In this document: positions 52,353 through 60,785 of the stretch, piece by piece
Position numbering within the stretch: the stretch's first letter is position 1
Layout of the letters: every line of letters begins with the position of its first letter
From: CAVRXQ01 sp963849105
GTDB lineage: Bacteria > Actinomycetota > Acidimicrobiia > Acidimicrobiales > Bog-793
Direction: 5' to 3'
NCBI GenBank assembly: GCA_963849105.1
Contig: CAWKGD010000003.1
Location: forward strand, 186,001-250,000
DNA: 64,000 nt
Notes under the pieces: model-generated
Databases searched by the model: none
What the model saw: the letters and a program-made list of their open reading frames with translations, nothing else
Told to the model about the DNA's origin: nothing
Position numbers and translations under genes: made by a program

Positions 52353-52766
52353 ATGGTGGATTCCGTGCGGCGCGTTGAGTACTACTACGTCACCCTTCCG
52401 GACAGACCGGGGGAGGGGGTACGCATTTTTTCGATGCTGCGCGATGCGGGCGTCAACCTTCTCGCCGTCCTCGGCTTTCCGGCCTCAGGTGGTCAGACGC
52501 AAGTCGATCTCGTGCCGGAGGACCCCGCCGCCTTGCGCGCGGCGGCAGAGGGTGCGGGCTTGACACTCAGCGGGGTGAAGCACGCGTTCCTTGTTCAAGG
52601 CGACGATCGCATCGGGGCCGTGGAAGGCACGCTTGGGAAGCTCGCCTCGGCCGGAGTGAACGTCACGGCCGATGCTGCGCTGTGCGACGGATCAGGGCAC
52701 TTCGGCATGATCGTCTGGGTCGCCGCCGCCGATTACGAGCGCGCCGCGGCCGCGCTCGGGGTCTGA
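52353..52766 (+). CDS. ACT-domain protein
   Basis: A 137-residue protein made of two ACT-like units: YYYVTLPDRPGEGVRIFSML then VNLLAVLGFPASGG, and GAVEGTLGKLASAGVNVTAD. ACT domains bind small ligands, often amino acids. There is no catalytic domain, so it is a stand-alone sensor of unknown partner. AGGGGAAC precedes the ATG at 52353; a GTG just before it is also possible. Confidence 0.78.
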   Translation: MVDSVRRVEYYYVTLPDRPGEGVRIFSMLRDAGVNLLAVLGFPASGGQTQVDLVPEDPAALRAAAEGAGLTLSGVKHAFLVQGDDRIGAVEGTLGKLASAGVNVTADAALCDGSGHFGMIVWVAAADYERAAAALGV

Positions 52767-52820
52767 AACTCGCCGCATCCAACTCGCGCCCCGCGGGATC
52801 TGCTGCGACGGGTCGACGTG

Positions 52821-53315
52821 CTAGGCGGTCGCCCGCGCTAGCACCATGTCGATCTGGGCGGCAGCCACTTCGATGCCTTCTTTCATCCCCATGTCAAGCA
52901 TCGTTTCCATCTGTTCGACGCTTACGAACTGGGTTACCGCGGTCATGCGCGTACCAGTGCCGATGGCCTCGAAGATCACATAACTCGGCATCGGTTCGAC
53001 ACCGGGGACCGGCTCGCCATCGTCACCCGCAAGTCCGTTCGCGAAATCGAGGCGCCGAGGTTTGTCGAGCGCATCGACACGCCACCAGCCGTGCGGGGTA
53101 TCGCCAGCGGGACCAGTCATGAAGTAACGCGACTCGCCGCCGGCAACGAAGTCGTGACGCGTGAAGGTCGCGGGATACGTCGGAGGTCCCCACCACTGTT
53201 CGAGCCTTCGGGGGTCCTCCCACACTTCCCACACTTGGTCGGGCGTCGCGTCGAATTCGGCGACGAGGATGAGCTGCATCGCCTCTGGGTCGGTCATTGT
53301 GCTGATCACGGTCAT
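52821..53315 (-). CDS. SRPBCC/AHSA1-family protein
   Basis: 164 residues: LILVAEFDATPDQVWEVWED, RRLEQWWGPPTYPATFTRHD, GWWRVDALDKPRRLDFANG and a C-terminal helix with VEQMETMLDMGMKEG. This is the actinobacterial AHSA1-like group. It overlaps the upstream ArsR gene by four bases, the usual ArsR-SRPBCC pair. The ligand is unknown. A third SRPBCC gene in this window is decayed (3292). Confidence 0.9.
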   Translation of the reverse strand: MTVISTMTDPEAMQLILVAEFDATPDQVWEVWEDPRRLEQWWGPPTYPATFTRHDFVAGGESRYFMTGPAGDTPHGWWRVDALDKPRRLDFANGLAGDDGEPVPGVEPMPSYVIFEAIGTGTRMTAVTQFVSVEQMETMLDMGMKEGIEVAAAQIDMVLARATA

Positions 53316-53659
53316 CGTGTGTTTCCTTTCCTGCCGGCGAGGATGCTGGCGATCTGTTCGGCTCGATGGATCCAGAGCTGTTCGTAGTCAGCGAGTAGTG
53401 CGGCTGCTTCGCGCAGCGTCGCTACGTTTCCGTGGACGATCTGTTCACGGCCGTGTCGCTCCTTGACAACGAGTTCGGCTCGTTCGAGGACCGCCACGTG
53501 CTTTTGCACCGCGGCGAAGCTCATGTCGTAGTGGCGAGCGAGAGCTGACACCGACTGCTCGTTCTGGATCGCGCGGGTGAGGATGTCGCGGCGCGTCGTG
53601 TCGGCGAGCGCCTGGAAGATGCGGTCGACTTCCTCTTCGGTCGAAACTTGTACAACCAT
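53312..53659 (-). CDS. ArsR-family regulator of the SRPBCC gene
   Basis: 115 residues: EEEVDRIFQALADTTRRDIL, SVSALARHYDMSFAAVQKHV and LVVKERHGREQIVHGN form the ArsR winged helix. It lacks the metal-binding cysteines of ArsR/SmtB and belongs to the group that senses other signals. The ATG at 53659 lies inside a perfect palindrome, probably its own operator. It is coupled to the SRPBCC gene by a four-base overlap. Confidence 0.92.
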   Translation of the reverse strand: MVVQVSTEEEVDRIFQALADTTRRDILTRAIQNEQSVSALARHYDMSFAAVQKHVAVLERAELVVKERHGREQIVHGNVATLREAAALLADYEQLWIHRAEQIASILAGRKGNTR

Positions 53660-53668
53660 TTGGTTGTA
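53651..53668 (-). promoter_or_regulatory. perfect palindrome overlapping the ArsR start, probable operator
   Basis: TACAACCA, TT, TGGTTGTA: an exact eight-base inverted repeat covering the ATG at 53657-53659. ArsR-SRPBCC pairs commonly carry a CAACCA...TGGTTG site at their start. Confidence 0.75.
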
Positions 53669-53883
53669 GATTAGCGCATGGTCTCCCGAATGCCAAGGGG
53701 AAGAGGAGTGGCTGCGAGCGAGCGCCGACTTGCACGAGACCGGTCGAACGCTTTGTAAAGCGCTCGCGTCATAGTGTTCGGGTGCGGCCACGGTTGTCGT
53801 GGTGCCTCGTGGTGCCGTCGATCAGTCCTCACTGCCGGCTCGTTGTGTATCTCGACCCGACGACGCGTCCCCATGGTGTCGCA

Positions 53884-54483
53884 TCACGGCTGATCTGCAA
53901 GGACGTGTCGGAGGTCACCACGCGCTCGCTCGATCTGCTTTCGCACCGTTGATTGTGCGATCCGAAGCGAGCGAGCGGCGTCTTTCGTTGAAACGCCCGC
54001 GACGAGACACAGCACGGCACATCGCCTCTGCGCTGGCGGCATCGCTTGGAGAGCTCGCTCGACGTCGAGCGACAAGCTCACCTCGGTCGCGATATCCGGC
54101 GTCGTTGCTTCCTCGGTGATCAGGTACTCGCGGTAGCGGCGTCGTCGGAGATGGCGAAAGGCGACTCGATAGACGTAACCCGCAGGGTTCGTGCCGCGCC
54201 GGACGCGCTGCCAGCGTGCAAGCGTTCGCGAGAAGGCCTCCTGAGCGACATCCTCGGCAGTTTCCCGATCCGCGCCGCCCAGTTCGAGCGCCCGGACAAG
54301 GCGCGGGTAGTGCCCCTCGTAGAGCGCAACGAAGCCCTCGTCAACGCCGGCGGAACTCGGCCCGACGACGCCTTGCCGTCCGCCCTCGGTTTCGGGACCT
54401 TGGTCGTCGTCGGGCGAGGCTTCATCCACAACGGATAGATGAGCACGGTCCGCGCCGGTCGGCTCACTTGAGACAAGGTTCAC
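53884..54483 (-). CDS. SigE-like ECF RNA polymerase sigma factor
   Basis: 199 residues. A variable N-terminus of about 50 is followed by region 2 (VDEGFVALYEGHYPRLVRAL, ETAEDVAQEAFSRTLARWQR, NPAGYVYRVAFRHLRRR) and region 4 (MPPAQRRCAVLCLVAGVSTK, SLRIAQSTVRKQIERARGDL). It matches the actinobacterial SigE family. GTG at 54483 overlaps the stop of the upstream membrane protein gene (GTGA), so it is the third gene of a coupled operon. Confidence 0.88.
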   Translation of the reverse strand: MNLVSSEPTGADRAHLSVVDEASPDDDQGPETEGGRQGVVGPSSAGVDEGFVALYEGHYPRLVRALELGGADRETAEDVAQEAFSRTLARWQRVRRGTNPAGYVYRVAFRHLRRRRYREYLITEEATTPDIATEVSLSLDVERALQAMPPAQRRCAVLCLVAGVSTKDAARSLRIAQSTVRKQIERARGDLRHVLADQP

Positions 54484-55601
54484 TTCGACGTAGTACCCGA
54501 GGCGCCACCGACTGGGGCCGACGGCTCGACGGCAAACGGCGACAGGCACTCCGCAGGTTCTGCGATCGCCTCGTCACTCGAAACGCTTGCCTTACCGATG
54601 GCGTTGCCGGAGGCGTCCAACGCCGTGAGGGTCGCGGGGAGCGGCGCACTCCCGTCGTCCACGAGCACCGCCCAGCCGTCGTTCACGGTCATCTGATCGG
54701 AAGAGCCGTCAGCAAAACTCGCCTGAACGCCGTTCACATTTGGCGAGACGTAGACCGCGAGCACCTCGATCGGTGAGGATTCGGCGACGCCGACGGCGGC
54801 GCTTTCGATGAGGTCGAAGGGCTGATCGACGCTCGAAACGACGATGCCGGGGAGCGCCACGGTGACCTCGCCGATCGCGCCGGGATTCGACACCTCGACG
54901 ACGAGCGACTCGGTCGATTCGCACGATTCGATCGGGGGAAGGGCAGTCCCAGTCGAACCCTCACCCGATCCCGTCGACGAGTTCGGTGCGGTGGTCGTCG
55001 TCGACGAGGACGAAGGCACGGTCGTTGATCCGCTCGGAACGCTCCCCGGAGACGAGATGAGCGGCTCTGGCTGCGTCGTGTTCATCGGTTCGGTGAATGC
55101 CCGGACTGTGACATCGCCGACAGTTCGTATGAAAAGACGGGTCAGGGGACCACTCGGAGTCAGAAGGTATCCAGGACAGCCGTCGACCGTGCAAAATGCT
55201 GGCACGGCAGCCGAGCTCTTCGACGAAGCGGATCCGGCGGTAGGAGAGGCCGCCTTTGAATTTGCCTCCGACGCCGTCGACCAACGGAGCCCCTTCGGCG
55301 CTGCGCCGAGAGCACGGTGTTGCTTGGTCCACGAAGTTCCGGCAGCGGAGAAGTTGCGATTGGTCGACGCGTTCTTCTTCGCCGGCGATCCGGAAGCGGA
55401 ATTGGTACCGGAGTTTGCGCCGGTGATCCCCGCGAAGCTCACCGAAGCGAGCATGAGCACGATCGCCGTCGCGGTGACGACCTTCAGTCTTCGCTCCCGA
55501 TAACGCTGCGAACGAGCGACGATCGAGCGAAGGGTCGCGTTCGACGCAACGGCGTCGGAGTGATCGAGCAAGTGGGAGAGCTCTTTTTCGTCGGGTGGCA
55601 T
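54480..55601 (-). CDS. membrane-anchored protein with extracytoplasmic domain, sigma-linked
   Basis: About 373 residues: a cytosolic head of 40 (EKELSHLLDHSDAVASNATL), one membrane helix (VVTATAIVLMLASVSFAGIT) and a long Ser/Thr/Gly-rich outer region with two ordered parts (VPAFCTVDGCPGYLLTPSG, about 135; VVEVSNPGAIGEVTVALPG, about 238). The layout is that of an anti-sigma-like protein without a zinc motif. The four-base overlap with the sigma gene supports a functional link. The ATG at 55601 has GGAG nine bases upstream; a TTG at 55610 overlaps the SIMPL stop. Confidence 0.7.
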   Translation of the reverse strand: MPPDEKELSHLLDHSDAVASNATLRSIVARSQRYRERRLKVVTATAIVLMLASVSFAGITGANSGTNSASGSPAKKNASTNRNFSAAGTSWTKQHRALGAAPKGLRWSTASEANSKAASPTAGSASSKSSAAVPAFCTVDGCPGYLLTPSGPLTRLFIRTVGDVTVRAFTEPMNTTQPEPLISSPGSVPSGSTTVPSSSSTTTTAPNSSTGSGEGSTGTALPPIESCESTESLVVEVSNPGAIGEVTVALPGIVVSSVDQPFDLIESAAVGVAESSPIEVLAVYVSPNVNGVQASFADGSSDQMTVNDGWAVLVDDGSAPLPATLTALDASGNAIGKASVSSDEAIAEPAECLSPFAVEPSAPVGGASGTTSK

Positions 55602-55606
55602 TGTGC

Positions 55607-56365
55607 TCAACTCCGGAGTTCGTAGACGACGCTGACTTGAACCGATAACTGTTCGCTCCCGGGCTGAACCGGGACAGCGGACTTCGCGAAGGCCGCCGCA
55701 TTGCCGGCGACGATCGGCGGAGGTGGTGTGCTCGCCTGCTCATGGTCGGTGATCTTCATGATCGGACCGAGTGAATACCCACCTGCCGAGGCGAGATCCG
55801 AAGCCTCGTGCCTCGCGTTCGCCATCGCCTCGGTTCTCGCGACCTTGGCCAATGCAGAGGTGTCGGAGATCGAAAACGAGATGCCCTCGATCTCGGTGGC
55901 GTTGCCGACCGCGTTCGCGGCAGCGTCGATGACCGCTCCTGCCCGCGCGAGGTCGTGCATCGTGACGGTGAGGTCGTCCTCAGCGCTGAACCCGGTCACG
56001 TTGCCGCTCGAGTCATAGTTCGGCGAGAGGTTGAGGCCCGTCGTCTGCAGGTCCTCGGGAGTAACCCCCGAACGACGAAACACCGCTTGCAGGGTGGTCA
56101 TCTTGGTGTTGTTCGCCTCGAGCGCCACTGCGGCGGTCGGTTCGGTCGTGGACACCGCGATCTGCATCGTCAATGTGTCAGGCGTGCCCCTTGCCACGCC
56201 CGTTCCGGTGACGTCGATGGTCGTTCCTGTCGCAACCACCTGGCGACTGCTTGCCGCCGACGTGCCAGCGAGCAGCAGTCCCCCGAACGTGCCGCCGAGG
56301 ACAACGACGGCTCCGAGGATCAAGGCAGCGGGGCTTGTGAGGTCTTTTCGGATGGCGTGGCCCAT
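55607..56365 (-). CDS. SIMPL domain (DUF541) exported protein
   Basis: 252 residues. An N-terminal helix (AALILGAVVVLGGTFGGLLL) acts as signal anchor. The SIMPL domain reads TIDVTGTGVARGTPDTLTMQ then FRRSGVTPEDLQTTGLNLSP and ARTEAMANARHEASDLASAG, the DUF541 pattern. The family is exported and of unclear function, linked to oxidative stress in BP26-type proteins. GAGGGAG lies 11 bases before the ATG at 56365. It is the first gene of a three-gene operon with the sigma factor. Confidence 0.88.
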   Translation of the reverse strand: MGHAIRKDLTSPAALILGAVVVLGGTFGGLLLAGTSAASSRQVVATGTTIDVTGTGVARGTPDTLTMQIAVSTTEPTAAVALEANNTKMTTLQAVFRRSGVTPEDLQTTGLNLSPNYDSSGNVTGFSAEDDLTVTMHDLARAGAVIDAAANAVGNATEIEGISFSISDTSALAKVARTEAMANARHEASDLASAGGYSLGPIMKITDHEQASTPPPPIVAGNAAAFAKSAVPVQPGSEQLSVQVSVVYELRS

Positions 56366-56701
56366 AGTGAGCAGAGCTCCCTCGGTCGCGAACTGTTCGT
56401 TCACTTCTATAAAGCCCCGAGGGCCCGCTTTCGCGTACTCGGAACTGACAACTTTGACCGGGGTGTGACCTTCGGTTTCGCAGAACTGTGCTCAACACCG
56501 CTTCGGACATGGACCGAGGCGGCCGATGAAAGGAAATGCGAAACGCTCGGATCGCGCTCATCGAGTCGCTTGGAAGGCGCATGGAAGGTGACGAGATTTG
56601 ACAACGACGTATCCGTGATCGGGAGGACTTGCTGTCCTTTTCGCGGCGGTCGCTATCGGTCACCAAACTTGGGAAAGAACAGACGCAACGGTGCGACCAC
56701 C
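56366..56701 (+). other. promoter region of the SIMPL operon and non-coding DNA
   Basis: No gene is seen. The part next to 56404 should hold the SIMPL operon promoter. CCTCTATAAAGCCC-like AT-rich DNA near 56407 is the only visible promoter hint. Confidence 0.3.
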
Positions 56702-56790
56702 GTGCCGAAGAACCACGCCGCGCAGTTGCTGATTGAGTGGACCGCCTGTAGGTGTCGCCACGGCGATCCCAGCCTGGTTGACACGCGCGT
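56702..56790 (+). pseudogene. relic of a CMR-motif lipoprotein gene
   Basis: The frame reads VPKNHAAQLLIEWTACRCRH then GDPSLVDTR. This aligns with APKTNAAKSLVEWATCMRSH, GDPNQPD of the lipoprotein at 19025, and the DNA is also similar (CCACGGCGATCCCA is shared). The CMR motif has become CRC, and the signal peptide and second module are missing. It is the third member of this family in the window. Confidence 0.5.
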
Positions 56791-56865
56791 CGCGGTTCGG
56801 ACTCCGAGCTTCTCGCGAAGTGTCCGTGTTGGCAGCCGAATGCGAGCGCCCGACGGAATACCGAG

Positions 56866-57699
56866 TCAGCGTGCCAGTCGGCTGACAAGGGATGAGGCGG
56901 CAGACACGCCGATCACCACCGCGATGACGAGCACGATGAAGTCCTCAGCCAAATTGGCCTGGGTACCGATCAGCAACCCGCGCAACGCGTTCACTTCGTA
57001 GCTGAGCGGGTTCACCTTGCTGAACGCCTGTACCCAGCCCGGCATGATCTTCACCGGGTAGAGGGCGTTCGAGGCGAAGAAGAGGGGCATCGTGATCATC
57101 TGACCGATCCCCATGAGGCGGTCGCGCTTTAGCACCACCCCGGCCACGGTCATCGATAGGCAGGAAAAGAAGGCTGCTCCAAGCATGACGACGATGAATG
57201 ATGCGAGGATCCGAAGCGGATTGGAGCTGAGCGTGACACCGAGCGCGGCGGACAACACGAGCACGACGACGACCTGCGCGAGCGCCCTAATACCCGCGGC
57301 AAAGGACTTCCCCAAGATCAGCGCGGAGCGAGGCGTCGGGGTCACAAGCAGCTTCGTGAGCACCCCGGCGTCGCGCTCCCAGATGATCTGGATGCCGTAG
57401 AAGATCGCGACGAACAGCCCTGATTGGGCGATGATCCCCGGGGCGAGAAAGTCGAGATACGGCACGTGACCGGTCGGGATCGCGTGGATGTGGGCGAAGG
57501 TCTCACCGAAGATCACGAGCCACAGCACCGGCTGCACAGCGCGAGTGAAAAGCTCGGTGCGGTCGTGGCGAATCTTTTGCAGCTCGACTAGGCAGAACGT
57601 GACGACGCGTCTCCACATCCGTCGCCATGTTCGCCCTTGGATTAGCTCTGGTACCTCAACCCACGCGTCGCGCAGTTCTGCGAGTGGTGCGGACTTCAC
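56866..57699 (-). CDS. DrrB-type ABC-2 permease
   Basis: 277 residues and six helices: RAVQPVLWLVIFGETFAHIH, YLDFLAPGIIAQSGLFVAIF, IIWERDAGVLTKLLVTPTPR and MTVAGVVLKRDRLMGIGQMI, with NALYPVKIMPGWVQAFSKVN near the end. This is the DrrB/ABC2_membrane family of drug exporters. GTG at 57699 with AGGGAGG upstream sets the start. It overlaps the ATPase gene by 44 bases. The substrate is unknown. Confidence 0.9.
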   Translation of the reverse strand: MKSAPLAELRDAWVEVPELIQGRTWRRMWRRVVTFCLVELQKIRHDRTELFTRAVQPVLWLVIFGETFAHIHAIPTGHVPYLDFLAPGIIAQSGLFVAIFYGIQIIWERDAGVLTKLLVTPTPRSALILGKSFAAGIRALAQVVVVLVLSAALGVTLSSNPLRILASFIVVMLGAAFFSCLSMTVAGVVLKRDRLMGIGQMITMPLFFASNALYPVKIMPGWVQAFSKVNPLSYEVNALRGLLIGTQANLAEDFIVLVIAVVIGVSAASSLVSRLAR

Positions 57700-58522
57700 G
57701 CAAGCCTCCCTTCGCCTCCGTGGTGTCGTCCAGATCGGCTCCTGTGAAGTGACGGAAGACGTCCTCCAGAGAGGCCCCGGCACCGAGGGAGGTTTTCAGC
57801 TCCTCCGGCGTTCCCTCGGCGCGGATCGTCCCCAGGTGCATGAGAGCGAGCCGGTCGCACAGGGCTTCTGCCTCCTCCATGTAATGCGTCGTCAGGAGCA
57901 CGGTCATTCCCGTCGCACGGCGCATCTCCTCGACTCGCTGCCAGACTCCGTCTCGAGCGACGGGGTCGAGACCGACCGTCGGCTCATCGAGGATCAGCAG
58001 GCGCGGCCGGTTTACGAGGGCCTGGGCGAGTTCGAGCCGTCTGATCATTCCCCCTGAGTACGTCGCCGCCAGACGGTCTTGCACCTCTGAGAGCCCCATC
58101 AGCTCCAGTGCTTCGCTCGAGCGAAGCTTGCGTTCTGATCGCGGCACGTCGAAAAGGCGAGCGAACCACATCACGTTCTCTCGCCCGGTGAGTGCCGCTT
58201 CAATCGAGAGCTGCTGGGGCACGTAGCCGAGGAGACGACGAACTGTCATGGGTGAGCGACGAACGTCGAAGCCGAACACCTTCACGGTCCCCTCTTGGAC
58301 CGGTAGCAGCGTGTTCAGAACGCGGATCGTCGTGGTCTTGCCCGCGCCGTTCGGCCCCAAGAGGCCAAAGACTTCGCCACGGGCGACGTAGAGATCGATC
58401 CCGTTCACTGCTACGTGGCCGCCGAAGCGATGACGCAGGCCAGTGCAGGCGGCCGCCAGGTCCGGCGGCTCAGATGCCAGGGGCGCGCCGAGCGCCTCCT
58501 CGCGCCGTCTTGGGCGTCTCAC
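57656..58522 (-). CDS. DrrA-type ABC ATPase
   Basis: 288 residues. Walker A GPNGAGKTTT, Q-loop YVPQQLSIEAAL, signature YSGGMIRRLE, Walker B LLILDEPTVGLD and switch His TTHYMEEAE are intact. The YSGGM signature and length place it in the DrrA (daunorubicin-resistance) group. GTG start overlaps the MarR stop by four bases. With the permease it forms a full exporter under MarR control. Confidence 0.93.
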   Translation of the reverse strand: MRRPRRREEALGAPLASEPPDLAAACTGLRHRFGGHVAVNGIDLYVARGEVFGLLGPNGAGKTTTIRVLNTLLPVQEGTVKVFGFDVRRSPMTVRRLLGYVPQQLSIEAALTGRENVMWFARLFDVPRSERKLRSSEALELMGLSEVQDRLAATYSGGMIRRLELAQALVNRPRLLILDEPTVGLDPVARDGVWQRVEEMRRATGMTVLLTTHYMEEAEALCDRLALMHLGTIRAEGTPEELKTSLGAGASLEDVFRHFTGADLDDTTEAKGGLREVRTTRRTARRVG

Positions 58523-59097
58523 CGATTCGCGCGCGCGGGCCGACCCGCATCGCGCCCCGTCCTTCTCTCGGTCCTGGCGCGCACCGTTGCTCTTTCACCG
58601 TTTGTTGCTCGAGGTATCTCTCGTCCGGGTTGAACCTTTTCCTCCGCTTCGAGGTGTCCGGCAAGACGCTGGAGCGCTGCGATCGTCTCTTCGAGAGATC
58701 GCTCCTCTCGCGCCGAAAGCCTGCCGATCGCCGAGGAGAGGGCCTCGATCCGGCGGTCGCGCCACGCGTCCACTTTGCGACGCATATCGGGGCGTAGATC
58801 CAGGCGAGCCACACGCCGATCGAAAGGATCCGCCGAGCGCGAGAGGAAACCCAAGTCCCTCAGTTGGCGAACAAGGGTGCTCACCGTATTGGGGGCAAGG
58901 CTCAGCTCGGAGGCGGCCTCCACAACGGACACGCCAGCCTTGTGCCGAACGAGACGAACGAGCTCGAGCTGAGCGCCCGTCAGAGACGAGAGCTCTGCCG
59001 GCCGCTCGGCACGGCGGCGTGCGGTGCGGCGCACGGAGGCCATGGCGCCGAACAGCTGGTCGGCGAGGAGGCGTCGCCGTGCCTCATGAACACGCAT
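58519..59097 (-). CDS. MarR-family regulator of the DrrAB exporter
   Basis: 192 residues: LTGAQLELVRLVRHKAGVSV, EAASELSLAPNTVSTLVRQL and GFLSRSADPFDRRVARLDLR make the MarR winged helix with the conserved DxR wing. The C-terminal 40 residues are basic and probably disordered. ATG at 59097, nine bases from a perfect palindrome. It is coupled to drrA and should repress the operon until a drug or lipid-like ligand binds. Confidence 0.92.
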   Translation of the reverse strand: MRVHEARRRLLADQLFGAMASVRRTARRRAERPAELSSLTGAQLELVRLVRHKAGVSVVEAASELSLAPNTVSTLVRQLRDLGFLSRSADPFDRRVARLDLRPDMRRKVDAWRDRRIEALSSAIGRLSAREERSLEETIAALQRLAGHLEAEEKVQPGREIPRATNGERATVRARTERRTGRDAGRPARANR

Positions 59098-59105
59098 GAC
59101 CCAGA

Positions 59106-59126
59106 ATAGCTCTGTTACAGAGCTAT
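59106..59126 (-). promoter_or_regulatory. perfect palindrome upstream of marR, probable operator
   Basis: ATAGCTCTGT and ACAGAGCTAT are exact ten-base inverted arms around one T. It sits just before the MarR start codon, as MarR operators do. Confidence 0.75.
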
Positions 59127-59143
59127 CTGCATGGCGTTCGGTG

Positions 59144-59527
59144 TCAGCTTGAAGAATGTGGAGTTGAGACCGACAGATGTCCGAACTGTCGCACGCGAGA
59201 GCCAGCGCCTGTTCGAGCGAGCTGCCGAATATCTCTCGTATGCACTCGAGTAATCACCGGCAGCGTGGCGTTGGGCCGAGTCCGATCTCGTACCGGTCGG
59301 CGTGCCCTGACGTCTCGGGCGATCATTCCATCGGACCGGTCAGCGCGCTCTCTGATTGGAAGCTTCATCCCATAGGCGCGGAGGCCAACCAAGTACGCGA
59401 TGGCGGCGACGTCGATGATCACTTCGTGCGGCCAGAACACCGCCTTGACCAGCGCCGAAAACAGGCAGGCGATGTCAGCGACAACGATTGCCGTGACGAA
59501 TCCGGCGTAGGTCCGGTAGCGGTCCAG
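59144..59527 (-). pseudogene. possible truncated membrane protein
   Basis: On the minus strand the frame from 59527 reads RYRTYAGFVTAIVVADIACL then VIIDVAAIAYLVGLRAYGMK, two clear membrane helices with natural spacing. A TAG sits right before it and there is no standard start before the first helix; a GTG at 59440 lies between the helices. The last third looks random. It may be the remains of a small membrane protein gene. Confidence 0.35.
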
Positions 59528-59546
59528 CTAGCTGGTCACATCGCAC

Positions 59547-60419
59547 TCAGCGCTCGAGGACCCGGGTGACCACCGTGACGTCCTCATCGCCGACACCCTG
59601 TGCAACGATCTGCTCCCACTCCCGGGAAAGTGACGCCAACACGGCAAACCGCTCGGAGCCGCCGTGGTCCAGGGCGAGGTGAACGTCTTTCAGCGCGAGC
59701 CGAAGAGGAAACTCGGGTGAATAGTCCTCGTCCTTGATGCGCCGGAACTTTCCGGCCTCCCACGGCGAGATGAGCGGACCGCCCTCGAACGCCTCGACGA
59801 CGCCTTGCGTTGCGAGTCCGAGTCGGTGGGCCAACGCGATCGCATTCGCCACTCCTTCAGCGCTGAACGCGAGCAACGTGTTGTTCACAAGCTTCATCCG
59901 CGAGCCGTTCCCCACGGGTCCGACCCATACCGTCCGTTCCCCGATCGCGGCGAAGATCGGCTCGATCTTGGGACGCACCGCTTGGGGCCCAGATGCAAAG
60001 ATCGTCAGCTTCCCTTGTTCGGCAGGGACTTTGCTGCCCGACACCGGCGCGTCGATGAACGTGATATCCGGGCGACGCTCGTTGACCATTGAATTGATCG
60101 CCTCAGTGGCATCGACGCCGATCGTGCTCATCTGTGCCCACACCGCACCCGATGGCAGAGCGTCCAACATGCCAAGATCGACGGCGATCGCCATGATCGC
60201 CTCGGCATCGGTGACCATCGTGATGCAGACGTCGGCCGTCTTGACTGCGGCGGCAGCCGTCAACATAACCTCGGCTCCACGTTCACCGAACGGACGAGCT
60301 ACGTCAGGATCACGGTTCCACACAACGGTCGGGATGCCGGCACGCAGCGCGGAACTCGCCATTCCCTGACCCATGGTGCCGAGTCCGAGCACCGCAAGCC
60401 TCGCTGTTCGGTTCGTCAT
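59547..60419 (-). CDS. 3-hydroxyisobutyrate dehydrogenase-family NAD(P) oxidoreductase
   Basis: 290 residues of the beta-hydroxyacid dehydrogenase family. RLAVLGLGTMGQGMASSALR binds NAD(P); FIDAPVSGSKVPAEQGKLTI is the substrate signature; VGNGSRMKLVNNTLLAF carries the catalytic Lys and the conserved Asn. The GLGTMGxGM loop and overall length fit glyoxylate/succinic-semialdehyde reductase or 3-HIBADH-like enzymes; the substrate is unclear. ATG at 60419. It stands alone. Confidence 0.9.
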   Translation of the reverse strand: MTNRTARLAVLGLGTMGQGMASSALRAGIPTVVWNRDPDVARPFGERGAEVMLTAAAAVKTADVCITMVTDAEAIMAIAVDLGMLDALPSGAVWAQMSTIGVDATEAINSMVNERRPDITFIDAPVSGSKVPAEQGKLTIFASGPQAVRPKIEPIFAAIGERTVWVGPVGNGSRMKLVNNTLLAFSAEGVANAIALAHRLGLATQGVVEAFEGGPLISPWEAGKFRRIKDEDYSPEFPLRLALKDVHLALDHGGSERFAVLASLSREWEQIVAQGVGDEDVTVVTRVLER

Positions 60420-60785
60420 CGCCGGTCCCCTAAGAGTCAGCTTGCACGCCCGATCGCTACCCGGATCACGAGCCCTGATGGTCGCGCCAAGCCGCGTTCA
60501 GGACAAGGGCAACGGAGAGAAACTCGCCACAGCGGTGTTCTCCCACGCGAGCATGTCGGGGAGACCACACAAGCCGGTGCGCGCTCATAATGTCGACTGG
60601 CGTTCGGCGCCGAGAATCGAAGATACGCGCACTGGTGAGTGTCACATAACGCGCAGCAATATCGTTCCAAAGACTCGCCTCGTTGTGCCGATCATGGTTG
60701 CACGCGCAGCACTCCGCGGTTTAATTGAACTGAATTATCCAGGGAACAGCTTTCGTGCTCCCGTGTTGGGCGCGCGGTTCTGGTC
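60420..60785 (+). other. intergenic region with a palindromic repeat
   Basis: No gene is seen. CGCTCATAATGTCGACTGG at about 60585 faintly resembles the ATAATGCGC repeats. A TTTAAT-type palindrome lies at 60719-60740 (TTTAATTGAACTGAATTA). Confidence 0.4.
60719..60740 (+). repeat. TTTAAT...ATTA palindromic repeat, copy 6
   Basis: TTTAATTGAACTGAATTA fits the family motif. It lies about 45 bases downstream of the DUF1918 gene stop. Confidence 0.5.

Noticed and set aside
55808..57001. 397-codon plus-strand frame across the SIMPL gene and the DrrB permease end
   Set aside because: It has no motif and opposes two well-supported genes. Only the short lipoprotein-like stretch at 56702-56790 is meaningful.
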